A stretch of 27,523 nucleotides of DNA from an uncultured Massilia sp. (GCA_946886065.1 CAMPHU010000040.1:1-27523), one strand, 5' to 3'; counted from the stretch's first letter, positions 1-9,164 are shown. Numbers and translations are program-made. Notes: generated by a model from the sequence alone, not told the origin.

Positions 1-147
1 ATGATCGACTGCCAGCAGGAGACCGGCCACCTGGCCTCGCTGGGCGCGGCGCCGATCCCGCGCAGCCGCTTCCTGGACCATTTGCGCGCGGCGATCCGCG
101 AGCCCGCCATCACGCAGTGGAAGGTGGCGCCACCGTTGACTGGCTAA
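1..147 (+). CDS. aat: Leucyl/phenylalanyl-tRNA--protein transferase, C-terminal fragment
   Basis: Only the last 48 codons are in the window, ending at TAA 145-147. The first codon happens to be ATG but is internal, because the fragment starts in the conserved IDCQ segment of the family, followed by HLASLGA and an IPRSRF-like stretch. Aat transfers Leu or Phe from aminoacyl-tRNA to proteins with N-terminal Arg or Lys, feeding them to the ClpS/ClpAP N-end rule pathway in the cytoplasm. The next gene, 61 bp downstream on the same strand, is the other bacterial leucyl-transferase (bpt), which fits this identity. The catalytic core lies upstream of the window. Confidence 0.85.
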   Translation: MIDCQQETGHLASLGAAPIPRSRFLDHLRAAIREPAITQWKVAPPLTG

Positions 148-208
148 CACTGTGCGCAGCGCGATTTCGCTAAAATAGGTTCACCACGTCGTCTCGAGAG
201 CTTTTTGC

Positions 209-937
209 ATGACGCACTTAAATGACCTGCCCTTCGCCACGCTGCAGTTCTATACCACGGCGCCCTATCCGTGCAGCTATCTCGATTCCCGCCAGGCCAG
301 GTCGCAGGTGGCGACGCCCTCGCACCTCATCAATGCCGACGTGTATTCCGAGCTGGTGAAGAACGGTTTCCGCCGCAGCGGCATCTTCACCTACCGTCCC
401 TATTGCGACGGCTGCCAGGCCTGCATCCCGGTGCGGGTCAAGTGCGCGGACTTCACGCCCAACCGCACCCAGCGCCGCGCCTGGAAGCGCCATGGCGAGC
501 TGGTGGCGATGGTGGCCAACCTGGCCTTCTCCGACGAGCACTACGCGCTCTACCTGCGCTACCAGACCACGCGCCACGTGGGCGGCGGCATGGACCAGGA
601 CAGCCGCGACCAGTACGCCCAGTTCCTGCTGCAGAGCCGGGTCAACACGCGCCTGGTCGAGTTCCGCGAGCCGGACGGCACCCTGCGCATGGTCTCGATC
701 ATCGACGTGCTCTCGGACGGCCTGTCCTCGGTGTACACCTTCTTCGATCCGGACGTGGATGGCGCCTCCTACGGCACCTATAACGTGATGTGGCAGGTGA
801 ACCAGGCGCGCGAGCTCGGCCTGGGCTATGTCTACCTGGGCTACTGGATCGAGCAGAGCCCCAAGATGGCCTACAAGATCAACTTCCGCCCGCTGGAAGC
901 GCGCGTCAACGGCGCCTGGAGCGTGCTCGAGCGCTAA
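209..937 (+). CDS. bpt: Aspartate/glutamate leucyltransferase (arginyltransferase family)
   Basis: This 242-residue protein has the expected length for Bpt. The N-terminal ATE domain contains Cys22 and the cluster Cys66-x2-Cys69-x2-Cys72 in the motif YCDGCQAC, and the C-terminal domain (about 100-235) has the GNAT-like fold segment ending in YIYLGYWI-like and [11 protein letters not shown] sequences. By family knowledge it attaches Leu to proteins with N-terminal Asp or Glu, making them ClpS/ClpAP substrates. The start at 209 has a GAGAG purine stretch 8 nt upstream and gives the standard N-terminus. It follows aat by 61 bp and precedes pyrD by 74 bp on the same strand, so the three may be cotranscribed. 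A TAAAAT hexamer at 171-176 could be a -10 element, but no properly spaced -35 was found. Confidence 0.93.
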   Translation: MTHLNDLPFATLQFYTTAPYPCSYLDSRQARSQVATPSHLINADVYSELVKNGFRRSGIFTYRPYCDGCQACIPVRVKCADFTPNRTQRRAWKRHGELVAMVANLAFSDEHYALYLRYQTTRHVGGGMDQDSRDQYAQFLLQSRVNTRLVEFREPDGTLRMVSIIDVLSDGLSSVYTFFDPDVDGASYGTYNVMWQVNQARELGLGYVYLGYWIEQSPKMAYKINFRPLEARVNGAWSVLER

Positions 938-1011
938 ACTGCCTCCCGGCAGGCGATCCTTTACGGGTCGCCGCACGGTAGAATGGCAGGGATTATCACT
1001 TTGAGCACCCC

Positions 1012-2049
1012 ATGTCCGACAAACTCCTGTACGCCCTTGCCCGTCCCCTGCTGTTCTCGCTCGATCCCGAGGCGGCCCACAACCTGACCCTGCCGGCGCT
1101 GCGCCGGGCGGCCGAACTCGGCCTGACCGGCATGGTCAGGAAACCGAAGCCCGACCCGCGCACCGTGATGGGCATCACGTTCCCGAACCCGGTCGGCCTG
1201 GCCGCCGGCCTGGACAAGGATGGCGCCTACATCGACGGCCTGGCGGCGCTCGGTTTCGGCTCGATCGAGATCGGCACCGTGACGCCGCGCGGACAGATGG
1301 GCAACCCCAAGCCGCGCATGTTCCGCCTGCCGAAGGCGCGCGGCATCATCAACCGCATGGGCTTCAACAACGGCGGCGTGGACGCCTTCGTGGCCAATGT
1401 GCAGGCCTCGCGCTTCTACCAGGAGCGCCAGGGCGTGCTGGGCCTGAACATCGGCAAGAACGCCGACACCCCGATCGAGCGGGCGGCCGAGGATTACCTG
1501 CATTGCCTGCGCCGGGTGTATCCGTATGCGAGCTACGTGACGGTCAACATCTCCTCGCCGAATACCAAGAACCTGCGCCAGCTGCAGGGCGCGTCGGAAC
1601 TGGACGCCCTGCTCTCCCAGCTCAAGCAGGAGCAGTCGCGCCTGGCCGACGAATACGGCTACTACGTGCCGGTGGCGCTCAAGATCGCGCCGGACGTGGA
1701 CGGCGACCAGATCCGCGACATCGCCGGCGCCCTGCTGCGCCACAAGATCGACGGCGTGATCGCCACCAACACCACGCTCAACCGCCGCGACGTGGAAGGC
1801 ATGAAGCATGCGAACGAAGCGGGCGGCCTGTCGGGCGCGCCGGTGTTCGAGCAGTCGACCATCGTGATCCGCGCGCTCAAGGCCGAGCTGGGCGAGGAAG
1901 TGCCGATCATCGGCGTGGGCGGCATCATGCGCGGCCAGGACGCGCGCGCCAAGATCGCTGCCGGCGCCAAGCTGGTGCAGCTGTACAGCGGCCTGATCTA
2001 CGCGGGCCCGGCGCTGGTGCGCGAGTGCGCCGACGCGCTGCGCAAATAA
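1012..2049 (+). CDS. pyrD: Dihydroorotate dehydrogenase (quinone), class 2
   Basis: PyrD oxidises dihydroorotate to orotate in de novo pyrimidine synthesis, passing electrons from FMN to membrane quinones. The 345-residue length and the N-terminal amphipathic extension (about residues 1-40, [19 protein letters not shown]) mark it as the membrane-associated class 2 enzyme. Visible family motifs are [13 protein letters not shown] near the start of the barrel, NRMGFNNGG, the NISSPNT segment carrying the catalytic Ser, and GVGGIM plus [11 protein letters not shown] near the C-terminus for FMN phosphate binding. The start ATG at 1012 gives the usual MSDKLLY-type N-terminus; a GAGCA stretch is the only weak ribosome-binding site. 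Gene order bpt-pyrD on one strand suggests a shared transcript. Confidence 0.96.
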   Translation: MSDKLLYALARPLLFSLDPEAAHNLTLPALRRAAELGLTGMVRKPKPDPRTVMGITFPNPVGLAAGLDKDGAYIDGLAALGFGSIEIGTVTPRGQMGNPKPRMFRLPKARGIINRMGFNNGGVDAFVANVQASRFYQERQGVLGLNIGKNADTPIERAAEDYLHCLRRVYPYASYVTVNISSPNTKNLRQLQGASELDALLSQLKQEQSRLADEYGYYVPVALKIAPDVDGDQIRDIAGALLRHKIDGVIATNTTLNRRDVEGMKHANEAGGLSGAPVFEQSTIVIRALKAELGEEVPIIGVGGIMRGQDARAKIAAGAKLVQLYSGLIYAGPALVRECADALRK

Positions 2050-2067
2050 CAGGAGCAGGAGAGGAAC

Positions 2068-3120
2068 ATGAGCATGGAACGCAGGCAGCTGGGCCGCACG
2101 GAGTTGCAGGTGTCGACGGTCTGCCTCGGCACCATGACCTTCGGCGAGCAGAACAGCGAAGCGGACGCGCACAGCCAGCTCGACTATGCACTGGAGCGCG
2201 GCGTCAACTTCATCGACACCGCCGAGATGTATCCGGTGATGCCGAACGCGGCGACGCAGGGGTCGACCGAGCGCTTCATCGGCAGCTGGCTCAAGAACAG
2301 CGGCCGGCGCGCGGAGGTGGTGCTGGCCACCAAGGTGGCGGGGCCGAATCCGAACACGCCCTGGCTGCGCGGGCCGCAGCACAACCTCGGCCGGGCCGAC
2401 ATTCGCGCGGCGGTCGAGGACAGCCTGCGGCGCCTGCAGACCGACTACATCGACTTGTACCAGCTGCACTGGCCGAGCCGGAACCTGCCGATCTTCGGGG
2501 CGAACCAGTTCAACCCGCAGGCCGAGCGCGCGGCGGTGCCGATCGAAGAAAGCCTGATGGCGCTGGGAGAGCTCATCGGCGAGGGCAAGATCCGGCATGT
2601 CGGCGTGTCGAACGAGAGCGCCTGGGGCGTGTGCGAGTTCGTCAAGCTGGCCGAGACGAAGGGCTTGCCGCGGATCGCGACGATCCAGAACCTGTACAAC
2701 CTGACGGCGCGCTCGTTCGAGACCAGCTTGCTGGATGAGGCCTGCTTCCGCAGCGAGGTCAGTTTGCTGGCCTACAGTCCGCTGGCCTTCGGCCAGCTGA
2801 CGGCCAAGTACCTGGATGATCCCAAGGCCCAGGGGCGGCTGACTATTTTTCCGAAGAGCTGGAGTCCGCGTTACCTGCGGCCGGCGGTGCTGGCGGCGTG
2901 CGCGGAGTATGCGAAGCTGGCGCGGGAGAACGGAATGACGCCTGCCCAGATGGCGCTGGCGTGGTGTTATTCGCGGTGGTTCGTGGGGTCGACCATTATT
3001 GGGGCGACCAGCATGAAGCAGCTGAAGGAGAACATCGATGCCGTGGAGGTTTCGCTATCGGCGGATGTTGTCGCGGCGATTGATGAGATTCATTCGCGGT
3101 TCACCAATCCCGGACAGTGA
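2068..3120 (+). CDS. NADP(H)-dependent aldo/keto reductase, Tas-like
   Basis: This 350-residue TIM-barrel oxidoreductase matches the aldo/keto reductase superfamily, closest in character to E. coli Tas. Visible signatures are the N-terminal LGRTELQVS and LGTMTFGEQN, the FIDTAEMYPV motif carrying the catalytic Asp and Tyr, the Lys in VVLATKVAG, the active-site His in LYQLHWP, and a C-terminal GSTIIGATSMKQLKEN segment that binds the cofactor 2'-phosphate region. The substrate cannot be deduced. A strong GGAGAGG ribosome-binding site sits just before ATG 2068. The gap after pyrD is 18 bp, so it is probably cotranscribed although unrelated in pathway. The 3' third is slightly lower in GC than the start but continuous. 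Confidence 0.9.
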   Translation: MSMERRQLGRTELQVSTVCLGTMTFGEQNSEADAHSQLDYALERGVNFIDTAEMYPVMPNAATQGSTERFIGSWLKNSGRRAEVVLATKVAGPNPNTPWLRGPQHNLGRADIRAAVEDSLRRLQTDYIDLYQLHWPSRNLPIFGANQFNPQAERAAVPIEESLMALGELIGEGKIRHVGVSNESAWGVCEFVKLAETKGLPRIATIQNLYNLTARSFETSLLDEACFRSEVSLLAYSPLAFGQLTAKYLDDPKAQGRLTIFPKSWSPRYLRPAVLAACAEYAKLARENGMTPAQMALAWCYSRWFVGSTIIGATSMKQLKENIDAVEVSLSADVVAAIDEIHSRFTNPGQ

Positions 3121-3144
3121 TCGAGCGCTCCCTCTGATTTAATG

Positions 3145-3178
3145 AACTTGGGTTCCCGCGAAGGCGGGGATCCAAGTT
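3145..3178. repeat. REP-like palindrome between convergent genes
   Basis: A 15-bp imperfect inverted repeat (two G-T pairs) closes a 4-nt loop GAAG: arm 3145-3159 starts AACTTGG and arm 3164-3178 ends CCAAGTT. The core CCCGCGAAGGCGGGGATCC is shared with the repeats at 8011-8096. It sits in the 85-bp gap between the aldo/keto reductase stop and the cysB stop, so it could also act as a bidirectional terminator; TTTTG follows on the plus strand. Confidence 0.7.
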
Positions 3179-3205
3179 TTGTTGAGCAGCCATCACCCAA
3201 ACAAC

Positions 3206-4135
3206 TCACTCCGCCGCCTGCAAGGCCTTCTCGATATCCGCCCGCGTATACCCCTGAGCGAACCGCTCGATGAAGTGGTACGCATACGCGCGCAAATACG
3301 ACCCGCGCCTGACGGCAAGCCGCGTCACGTTCTGCGCGAACAGGTGCGAGGACTCGATCGCCCTCAATCCCTTGTCGCGTCCATGATCGAATGCCATCGA
3401 CGCCACGATCCCCACGCCCAGCCCCAGCGACACATACTGCTTGATGACGTCCGAATCCATCGCGGTCAGCACGATGTCCGGCGCCAGCCCCGCCTCGACG
3501 AAGGCCGCATCGATATGGCTGCGGCCCGTGAAGCCCACGTCATAGGTAATGAGCGGATACTCGGCCAGGTCTTCGAGCCGCAGCGGATGCGAGTTCGCGA
3601 AGATCGGATGCCCTTCCGGCGCCACCACCAGGTGGCTCCAGCGGTAGCACGGAAACGACACCAGATCCGGAAACGCCGACAAGCCCTCGGTCGCGATGCC
3701 GATGTCCGCCTTGCCCGACAGGACCCACTCCGCGATATGCTCCGGCGCGCTCTGCTGCAGGGCGATGCGCACGCCCGGGAAGGCCGCGCGGAAGGACTGC
3801 ACCACCTGTGGCAGCGCATAGCGCGCCTGGGTGTGGGTCACCGCCACGGTCAGGGTGCCGCTGTCCTGCGCCGCATATTCGCGGCTGGCCTGCTGCAGGT
3901 TCTCCGCTTCCACCAGCAGCTTTTCGACGATGCGCAGGATGCCCTTGCCCGGCGGGGTCAGCCCCGTCAGGCGCTTGCCGTTGCGCTCGAAGATCTCGAC
4001 GCCCAGCTCTTCTTCCAGCTCGCGGATCTGGCGCGACACGCCCGGCTGCGAGGTGAACAGCGCGTTGGCCACCTCGGTCAGGTTGAAGTCGCGCCGCGCC
4101 GCCTCGCGCACGGAACGCAGCTGCTGGAAATTCAT
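3206..4135 (-). CDS. cysB: LysR-type transcriptional regulator, CysB family
   Basis: This 309-residue LysR-type regulator has the CysB-type N-terminus [13 protein letters not shown], a winged helix-turn-helix at about residues 15-65 ([27 protein letters not shown]), and a periplasmic-binding-like effector domain from about 90 onward. It contains the TTHTQARY-like stretch ([11 protein letters not shown]) and [10 protein letters not shown] seen in CysB/Cbl proteins. By family knowledge it activates sulfate assimilation genes in response to O-/N-acetylserine and sulfur limitation. Its ATG lies inside the end of cysA (ATGA overlap 4132-4135), so it is translationally coupled to the sulfate transporter it probably controls. 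A Cbl-like role cannot be excluded. Confidence 0.9.
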   Translation of the reverse strand: MNFQQLRSVREAARRDFNLTEVANALFTSQPGVSRQIRELEEELGVEIFERNGKRLTGLTPPGKGILRIVEKLLVEAENLQQASREYAAQDSGTLTVAVTHTQARYALPQVVQSFRAAFPGVRIALQQSAPEHIAEWVLSGKADIGIATEGLSAFPDLVSFPCYRWSHLVVAPEGHPIFANSHPLRLEDLAEYPLITYDVGFTGRSHIDAAFVEAGLAPDIVLTAMDSDVIKQYVSLGLGVGIVASMAFDHGRDKGLRAIESSHLFAQNVTRLAVRRGSYLRAYAYHFIERFAQGYTRADIEKALQAAE

Positions 4136-5205
4136 ATGCCCTCGCCCTGGTCCACGAATACTTCGATGCGGCGCGGACGCACGACCAGGGTCTCGCCCTC
4201 TTTCAATCCGAGGCTGGCGAAGCGCTCGTTCGGCAGGACGGCTTCGATCAGCTGCGCGTTGTCGGCGCGCTCCAGGTCGAGCTGGGCCAGCGGGCCGATC
4301 GCATGCGCGCGGCGCAGCGTGGCCACCACACCTTCGGCGCCCGGCGTGTAGCGTTCCACGTCCAGGTCGTGCGGACGCACATAGCCGATGCCGGCGCCGT
4401 CGCGCACGCCGGCGAATTGCGGCGCATTGAAGGTGACGTCGCCCGAGGCCAGCACGCCTTCGTGCACGCGGCCGTGGAACAGGTTGACGTTGCCCAGGAA
4501 ACCGTAGACGAAGGGCGAAGCCGGCTTGTTATACACCTCGCCAGGCGCGCCCTGCTGTTCGACGCGGCCCTTGTTCATCAAGACCACCTGGTCGGCCACT
4601 TCCAGCGCCTCTTCCTGGTCGTGGGTGACGAAGATCGAGGTCACGTGCAGGTCGTCGTGCAGGCGTCGCAGCCAGCGGCGCAGTTCCTTGCGGACCTTGG
4701 CGTCCAGCGCGCCGAAGGGTTCGTCCAGCAGCAGCACGCGCGGCTCCACGGCCAGGGCGCGGGCCAGGGCGATGCGCTGGCGCTGGCCGCCCGACAGCTG
4801 CGGCGGATAGCGGTCGGCAATCCAGTCCAGCTGCACCAGTTCCAGCAGCTGTTTCACTTTTTCGCGGATCTGCTGCTCGCTCGGGCGCTCCTTGCGCGGC
4901 TTGACGCGCAAACCGAAGGCGACGTTCTCGAACACGGTCATGTGCTTGAACAGCGCGTAATGCTGGAACACGAAGCCGACCTGGCGCTCGCGCACGTGGT
5001 GGTGCGAGGCGTCCTGGCCGTCGAGCAGCACGCTGCCCGAATCCGGATGCTCCAGGCCCGCGATCACGCGCAGCAGCGTGGTCTTGCCGCAGCCCGAAGG
5101 GCCCAGGAGCGCGGTCAGTTCGCCGTCCGGGAACTTGAGCGATACATCGTCCAGCGCGGTGAACTGGCCGAACTGCTTGTGGATGTGTTGGACTTCGATG
5201 GTCAT
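4132..5205 (-). CDS. cysA: Sulfate/thiosulfate ABC transporter, ATP-binding subunit
   Basis: This is the ATPase of the sulfate importer, 357 residues (E. coli CysA is 365). Walker A is GPSGCGKTT at about 34-42, the Q-loop is FVFQHYALF, the signature is LSGGQRQ, Walker B is [11 protein letters not shown], and the H-loop is FVTHDQEEA. After about residue 240 a TOBE-like regulatory domain follows ([10 protein letters not shown]). The N-terminus [21 protein letters not shown] is typical of CysA. It overlaps cysW by 4 bp (5202-5205) and cysB by 4 bp, which indicates one tightly coupled operon. It acts on the cytoplasmic face of the inner membrane with CysT and CysW. Confidence 0.95.
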   Translation of the reverse strand: MTIEVQHIHKQFGQFTALDDVSLKFPDGELTALLGPSGCGKTTLLRVIAGLEHPDSGSVLLDGQDASHHHVRERQVGFVFQHYALFKHMTVFENVAFGLRVKPRKERPSEQQIREKVKQLLELVQLDWIADRYPPQLSGGQRQRIALARALAVEPRVLLLDEPFGALDAKVRKELRRWLRRLHDDLHVTSIFVTHDQEEALEVADQVVLMNKGRVEQQGAPGEVYNKPASPFVYGFLGNVNLFHGRVHEGVLASGDVTFNAPQFAGVRDGAGIGYVRPHDLDVERYTPGAEGVVATLRRAHAIGPLAQLDLERADNAQLIEAVLPNERFASLGLKEGETLVVRPRRIEVFVDQGEGI

Positions 5206-6134
5206 GCTGGGTGCTCCGTGTTGCGTTCGTCGGCGGCGGCCTGGCGCAGGTCAGTGCGCACCTGGTGCAGGCGCCATTCGATCAGGCTCTTCACCGCCAG
5301 GGTCACCAGCGCCAGCAGCGCCAGCAGCGACGCGATCGCGAACGCGGCCGTGAAGTTGTATTCGTTGTAGAGGATCTCGACCTGCAGGGGCATGGTGTTG
5401 GTCTCGCCGCGGATGTGGCCCGAGACCACCGACACCGCGCCGAATTCGCCCATCGCCCGGGCGTTACACAGGATCACGCCGTACAGCAGTCCCCATTTGA
5501 TGTTCGGCAGCGTGACCTTGACGAAGGTCTGCCAGCCCGATGCACCCAGCACCAGCGCGGCCTCTTCTTCCTCGGTGCCCTGCTGCTGCATCAGCGGAAT
5601 CAGCTCGCGCGCCACGAAGGGGAAGGTAATGAACACCGTGGCCAGCACGATGCCCGGCACCGCGAACAGGATCTTGATGTCGTGCTCGGCCAGCCATTCG
5701 CCGAACCAGCCCTGGGCGCCGAACAGCAGCACATAGATCAGGCCCGCGATCACGGGCGACACCGAGAACGGCAGGTCGATCAGGGTCAGCAGGATGCTCT
5801 TGCCGCGGAACTCGAACTTGGCGATGGCCCAGGCGGCGGCGACGCCGAACACCAGGTTGAGCGGCACCGAGATGCCGGCGGCGATCAGGGTCAGCTTGAT
5901 GGCGGACAGCGCATCCGGGTCCTTGATCGACTCGACGTAGGTTTCCCAGCCGCGCTTGAGCGCTTCGGTGAACACCGCGACCAGCGGCACGAACAGGAAC
6001 AGGGTCAGGAAAGCCAGTGCGACCGCGATCAGGGTGTAGCGCACCCAGTTCGGTTCGAACACATTGGTGGCCTGGCGTCTGGCCGGCACGGGTTTGGAAG
6101 GCGCCGGCACGACCTTGTCGAGGACCGCGCTCAT
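5202..6134 (-). CDS. cysW: Sulfate ABC transporter permease CysW
   Basis: This 310-residue inner-membrane permease has about six hydrophobic segments, the first at roughly residues 33-55 ([21 protein letters not shown]). The ABC coupling (EAA) loop is visible as [22 protein letters not shown], and [20 protein letters not shown] is a strong CysW signature. The N-terminal 28 residues are polar and Pro-rich, a little longer than in E. coli, and end in a cytoplasmic stretch. It pairs with CysT as a heterodimer. ATGA overlaps on both sides (6131-6134 and 5202-5205) show translational coupling. Confidence 0.95.
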   Translation of the reverse strand: MSAVLDKVVPAPSKPVPARRQATNVFEPNWVRYTLIAVALAFLTLFLFVPLVAVFTEALKRGWETYVESIKDPDALSAIKLTLIAAGISVPLNLVFGVAAAWAIAKFEFRGKSILLTLIDLPFSVSPVIAGLIYVLLFGAQGWFGEWLAEHDIKILFAVPGIVLATVFITFPFVARELIPLMQQQGTEEEEAALVLGASGWQTFVKVTLPNIKWGLLYGVILCNARAMGEFGAVSVVSGHIRGETNTMPLQVEILYNEYNFTAAFAIASLLALLALVTLAVKSLIEWRLHQVRTDLRQAAADERNTEHPA

Positions 6135-6991
6135 TTCTTGCCCGCCCGTTTGCGTGTCCAGGCCTGCAGCAGGTTAATCGTCAGCAGCAGGATGAAGGAG
6201 ATGATCAGCATCACGACCGCGATCGCGGTGGCGCCCGCATAGTCGTACTGCTCCAGCTTGGTGATGATGAACAGCGGCGTGATCTCGGAGACCAGGGGGA
6301 GATTACCCGCGATGAAGATCACCGAGCCGTATTCGCCGGTGGCGCGCGCGAAGGCCAGCGCGAAGCCGGTCAGCAGGGCCGGCACGATGGTGGGCAGCAC
6401 CACGCGGATGAAGGTCTGCAGGGGCGAAGCGCCCAGGCTGGCGGCGGCTTCCTCGAGTTCGCGCTCGGCCTCTTCCAGCACCGGCTGCACCGTGCGCACG
6501 ACGAAAGGCAGGCCGATGAAGGTCAGGGCCAGCACCACGCCCAGCGGCGTGAAGGCGACCTTGATGCCCAGCGAGGCCAGGTACTGGCCGATCCAGCCGT
6601 TATGCGAGTACAGCGCGGTGAGCGTGATGCCGGCCACCGCGGTCGGCAGCGCGAACGGCAGGTCGACCAGGGCGTCGACGAAGCGCTTGCCGGGGAACTG
6701 GTAGCGCACCAGCACCCACGCGACGATGCCGCCGAAGATGACGTTGATGAAGGCGGCGATCAGGGACGCGCCGAAGCTCAGGCGGTAGGACGCCATCACG
6801 CGCTCGGAAGTCACGGCGGCCCAGAAGGCGTCCCAGGTCATCGTGAAGGTCTTGAGGAAGACCGCCGACAGCGGGATCAGGACGATCAGCGCCAGGTAAA
6901 AGATGGTGAAGCCGAGCGAGATGCCGAAGCCGGGGATCACCCGGCCCGGAGAGCGTCTCGACGCATTGCCCGGCTGTGCGAGGGAAGTCAT
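6131..6991 (-). CDS. cysT: Sulfate ABC transporter permease CysT (CysU)
   Basis: This 286-residue membrane protein has the CysT hallmarks [23 protein letters not shown] near the N-terminus, [13 protein letters not shown] in the middle, the EAA loop [15 protein letters not shown], and [16 protein letters not shown]. It is the first gene of the cysTWA-cysB operon. An AAGGGC ribosome-binding site precedes ATG 6991. The 111-bp upstream region contains TTGCTT followed 17 bp later by AATATG, a weak promoter candidate, and is AT-rich compared with its surroundings as expected for a CysB-controlled promoter. No periplasmic sulfate-binding protein gene (sbp/cysP) precedes it; the next gene upstream encodes a different kind of transporter. 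Confidence 0.95.
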   Translation of the reverse strand: MTSLAQPGNASRRSPGRVIPGFGISLGFTIFYLALIVLIPLSAVFLKTFTMTWDAFWAAVTSERVMASYRLSFGASLIAAFINVIFGGIVAWVLVRYQFPGKRFVDALVDLPFALPTAVAGITLTALYSHNGWIGQYLASLGIKVAFTPLGVVLALTFIGLPFVVRTVQPVLEEAERELEEAAASLGASPLQTFIRVVLPTIVPALLTGFALAFARATGEYGSVIFIAGNLPLVSEITPLFIITKLEQYDYAGATAIAVVMLIISFILLLTINLLQAWTRKRAGKK

Positions 6992-7102
6992 GAAAGCCCT
7001 TATTACAAATTCTTCTAACGGACTAACATATTCTCACGCAGCACTCATAAAGCAAACGAAACTTTCCTCATTTGCATAGACAGTTCTGCTATTTGGTCCG
7101 GC

Positions 7103-7876
7103 TCAAAACACCAGCTTCGCCGCCACGCCGGTCAAGGTGGTGGCCAGCAGCGCGCGCAGGAAGCGTTCCGGCACGGCGCGCGAGGCCATGGCGCCGAGGG
7201 TGATGCCGGGCACCGAGCCGACCAGCAGGGTCAGCAGCAGCATCCAGTCGATCGAGCCCAGCCACCAGTGGCCGGCGGCCGCGATGGCCGTCAGCGGTAC
7301 CGCGTAGGCGATATCGGTGCCCGCCACTTCGGCCGGCGTCAGCTTGGGATAGAGGAAAACCAGCAGGGTGGCGCCGATGGCGCCGGCGCCGATCGACGAG
7401 ACGGTGACCAGCACGCCCAGTACGGCGCCCGAAACGATGGTGGCGGCCGCCAACGCCCTGCCCTGCAGCTGGCGTTCGGGATGGGCATTAATCCATGCCA
7501 GCATCTTGCCGCGGAACAGCAGCGCAACCACGGTCAGCAGCACCGAGCCGGCGATCGAGTAACGGATGACGAGGCCGATTTCCTTGTCCAGCGCGCCGAA
7601 TTCGCGCAGTGCGAACGTGGTCAGCAGCGCGGCCGGCAGCGCGCCCAGGCACAGGCGGCCGACGATGGGCCACTGGACGGTGCGGTTGAAACGGTGGGTG
7701 ATGGTGCCGGCGCCCTTGGTGATGGAGGCGAAGGCCAGGTCGGTGCCGACCGCGACCGAGGGCGAGACGCCGAACAGCAGGGTCAGGAGCGGAGTCATGA
7801 GCGAGCCGCCCCCAACCCCGGTCATTCCGACCAGCAGCCCGACTGCGAAACCCGCCACTATGTAAGTCATCGACAT
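7103..7876 (-). CDS. TauE/SafE family membrane permease (putative sulfite/organosulfonate exporter)
   Basis: This is a polytopic inner-membrane protein of 257 residues with two glycine-rich repeats typical of the TauE/SafE (DUF81) family: GFAVGLLVGMTGVGGGSLMTP at the N-terminus, with GTDLAFASITKGAGT, and VTVSSIGAGAIGATLL in the second half, with VAGTDIAYAVPLTAIAA. About seven to eight hydrophobic segments are present. An upstream GTG at 7897 is in frame, but ATG 7876 has GGGAG spaced 6 nt before it, so I take 7876. Family members export sulfite, sulfoacetate or related anions. The neighbouring cys operon on the same strand makes a sulfur role plausible but does not prove the substrate. Confidence 0.85.
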   Translation of the reverse strand: MSMTYIVAGFAVGLLVGMTGVGGGSLMTPLLTLLFGVSPSVAVGTDLAFASITKGAGTITHRFNRTVQWPIVGRLCLGALPAALLTTFALREFGALDKEIGLVIRYSIAGSVLLTVVALLFRGKMLAWINAHPERQLQGRALAAATIVSGAVLGVLVTVSSIGAGAIGATLLVFLYPKLTPAEVAGTDIAYAVPLTAIAAAGHWWLGSIDWMLLLTLLVGSVPGITLGAMASRAVPERFLRALLATTLTGVAAKLVF

Positions 7877-8010
7877 GCTCAGCTCCCAATGTGGCACACA
7901 GGGTAAGGCTGCTCGGCTGTTTCACAAACAACAGCTTCCTTATTTGCTTATGCAGAGATCTTCGTACGGATGAGCGGGATGTGTTGTCGTTTTGCAACGC
8001 TCCATAAAAA

Positions 8011-8096
8011 CGTCATCCCCGCGAAGGCGGGGACCCAAGTGCTGCTCGCGCTGTCGAAACGCGGCAGACTTGGATCCCCGCCTGCGCGGGGACGAC
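8011..8096. repeat. Pair of inverted REP-like elements
   Basis: Two copies of one GC-rich palindromic unit face each other: 8011-8040 reads CGTCATCCCCGCGAAGGCGG and on to ACCCAAGT, and 8068-8096 is its near reverse complement (ACTTGGATCCCCGCCTGCGC onward). Each copy forms its own CCCCGC/GCGGGG hairpin, and the two together can form a longer cruciform over the 27-bp spacer. They lie in the 235-bp gap between the TauE-type gene and the peroxiredoxin gene, beginning about 16 bp past the peroxiredoxin stop. Confidence 0.75.
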
Positions 8097-8111
8097 GGGA
8101 AGAGGCTGTGC

Positions 8112-8750
8112 TTACTTGTTCGGCTGCGGCGTCAGGCGCAGGTAAGGACGCGGCGCCTCGAAGCCCTTCGGATACTTCTGCTTGATGACTTCCGGATCCT
8201 GCACGGTCAGCGGGATGATGACCGGATCGCCATCCTTCCAGTTGCCCGGCGTGGCCACGGTGTAGCCGTCGGTCAGCTGCAGGGCGTCGATCACGCGCAG
8301 CACTTCGTCGAAGTTGCGGCCGGTGCTCATCGGGTAGGTGATGGTCAGGCGGATCTTCTTGTTCGGGTCGATCACGAACAGCGAGCGTACGGTGGCGGTA
8401 ACGGACTGCTGCGGGTGGATCATGTCGTACAGCTCGGACACCTTCTTGTCGGCGTCGGCGATGATCGGGAAGCCCACCACGGTCTTCTGGGTTTCTTCGA
8501 TGTCCTTGATCCACTCCTTGTGCTGCTCGGCCGGGTCGACCGACAGGGCGATCGCCTTGACGTTTCGTTTGTCGAATTCAGGCTTGAGCTTGGCGGTCAG
8601 GCCCAGCTCGGTGGTGCAGACCGGCGTGAAGTCGGCCGGGTGCGAGAACAGCACCACCCAGGAGTCGCCCGCCCACTCGTGGAAGCGGATCTTGCCGATG
8701 CTGGAGTCCTGCTCGAAATCCGGGGCGGTATCGCCGAGGCGTAAGGTCAT
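8112..8750 (-). CDS. 1-Cys peroxiredoxin (Prx6 subfamily)
   Basis: This is a thioredoxin-fold peroxidase of 212 residues that reduces hydrogen peroxide and organic hydroperoxides. The N-terminus LRLGDTAPDFEQDSSIG and the active-site motif SHPADFTPVCTTEL place the peroxidatic cysteine at Cys45, with the partner Thr and Pro in FTPVC. No other cysteine occurs in the protein, which together with the long C-terminal domain (YPMSTGRNFDEVLRVIDALQ, then PYLRLTPQP) marks the 1-Cys Prx6 class rather than 2-Cys AhpC. AGGAGATTGAC before ATG 8750 is a strong ribosome-binding site. It follows dgkA by 27 bp on the same strand and may share its transcript. Confidence 0.95.
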   Translation of the reverse strand: MTLRLGDTAPDFEQDSSIGKIRFHEWAGDSWVVLFSHPADFTPVCTTELGLTAKLKPEFDKRNVKAIALSVDPAEQHKEWIKDIEETQKTVVGFPIIADADKKVSELYDMIHPQQSVTATVRSLFVIDPNKKIRLTITYPMSTGRNFDEVLRVIDALQLTDGYTVATPGNWKDGDPVIIPLTVQDPEVIKQKYPKGFEAPRPYLRLTPQPNK

Positions 8751-8777
8751 GTCAATCTCCTAGTTTGAACACACAGG

Positions 8778-9164
8778 TCAGAAAAAGCGGTTGTACAGCA
8801 CGACGGCCCAGGTCGTCACGGCCAGCAGCAGGGTCAATGCGACCGCCGCGCTGCCCATGTCCTTGGCCACCTTGGAGAGCGGATGGCGCTCGAGCGAGAT
8901 GCGGTCGACCACGGCTTCGATGGCCGAGTTGACCAGTTCGACGACCAGCACCACGATCAGCACGCCAATCAGCACCAGCTTCTGGAAACCGGACACCGGC
9001 AAGGCGAGCGCGACCGCGGCCGCGATGGCGATCACCACGATCTCCTGGCGGAAAGCGGCCTCGCTGCGCCAGGCCCAGGCGAAACCGTCCCAGGTGTTGC
9101 GGCAGGCGGCGAGAATGCGGCTGAGGCCGCGCTTGGTCTTGAATTCGCTGATCGGGTGTTCCAT
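8778..9164 (-). CDS. dgkA: Diacylglycerol kinase
   Basis: DgkA is a small trimeric inner-membrane kinase that phosphorylates diacylglycerol to phosphatidate, recycling lipid from membrane-derived oligosaccharide synthesis. This protein has 128 residues, the family size, with three hydrophobic helices at about 45-60, 66-84 and 106-124. The catalytic helix is visible as VELVNSAIEAVVDRISLERHPLSK with the conserved Glu and Asn, followed by KDMGSAAVAL. A surface amphipathic N-terminal helix (RILAACRNTWDGFAWAWRSEAAFRQE) fits the family. The ribosome-binding site is weak (CAAGACG). It is divergent from the IclR-type gene with a 153-bp gap. Confidence 0.94.
   Translation of the reverse strand: MEHPISEFKTKRGLSRILAACRNTWDGFAWAWRSEAAFRQEIVVIAIAAAVALALPVSGFQKLVLIGVLIVVLVVELVNSAIEAVVDRISLERHPLSKVAKDMGSAAVALTLLLAVTTWAVVLYNRFF

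Noticed and set aside
136..176. TTGACT and TAAAAT as a bpt promoter
   Set aside because: The spacing is 29 bp, far outside the usual 16-19 bp.
961..2598. 545-codon ORF on the minus strand, antisense to pyrD and the aldo/keto reductase gene
   Set aside because: It is the high-GC shadow of two clearly identified genes, rich in Arg/Ala/His, with no family motif.
3179..5370. Long plus-strand ORFs opposite cysB and cysA
   Set aside because: They are antisense reflections of genes with complete family signatures; composition (His/Arg/Gln rich) is typical of shadow frames.
8011..8096. CRISPR-like repeat pair
   Set aside because: The two copies are inverted relative to each other and internally palindromic, with only one spacer; they are REP-like elements.
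7948..8514. Minus-strand 188-codon ORF overlapping the peroxiredoxin and the REP pair
   Set aside because: It is an alternate frame of the peroxiredoxin gene read on through the repeats; the real frame has the complete Prx6 sequence.
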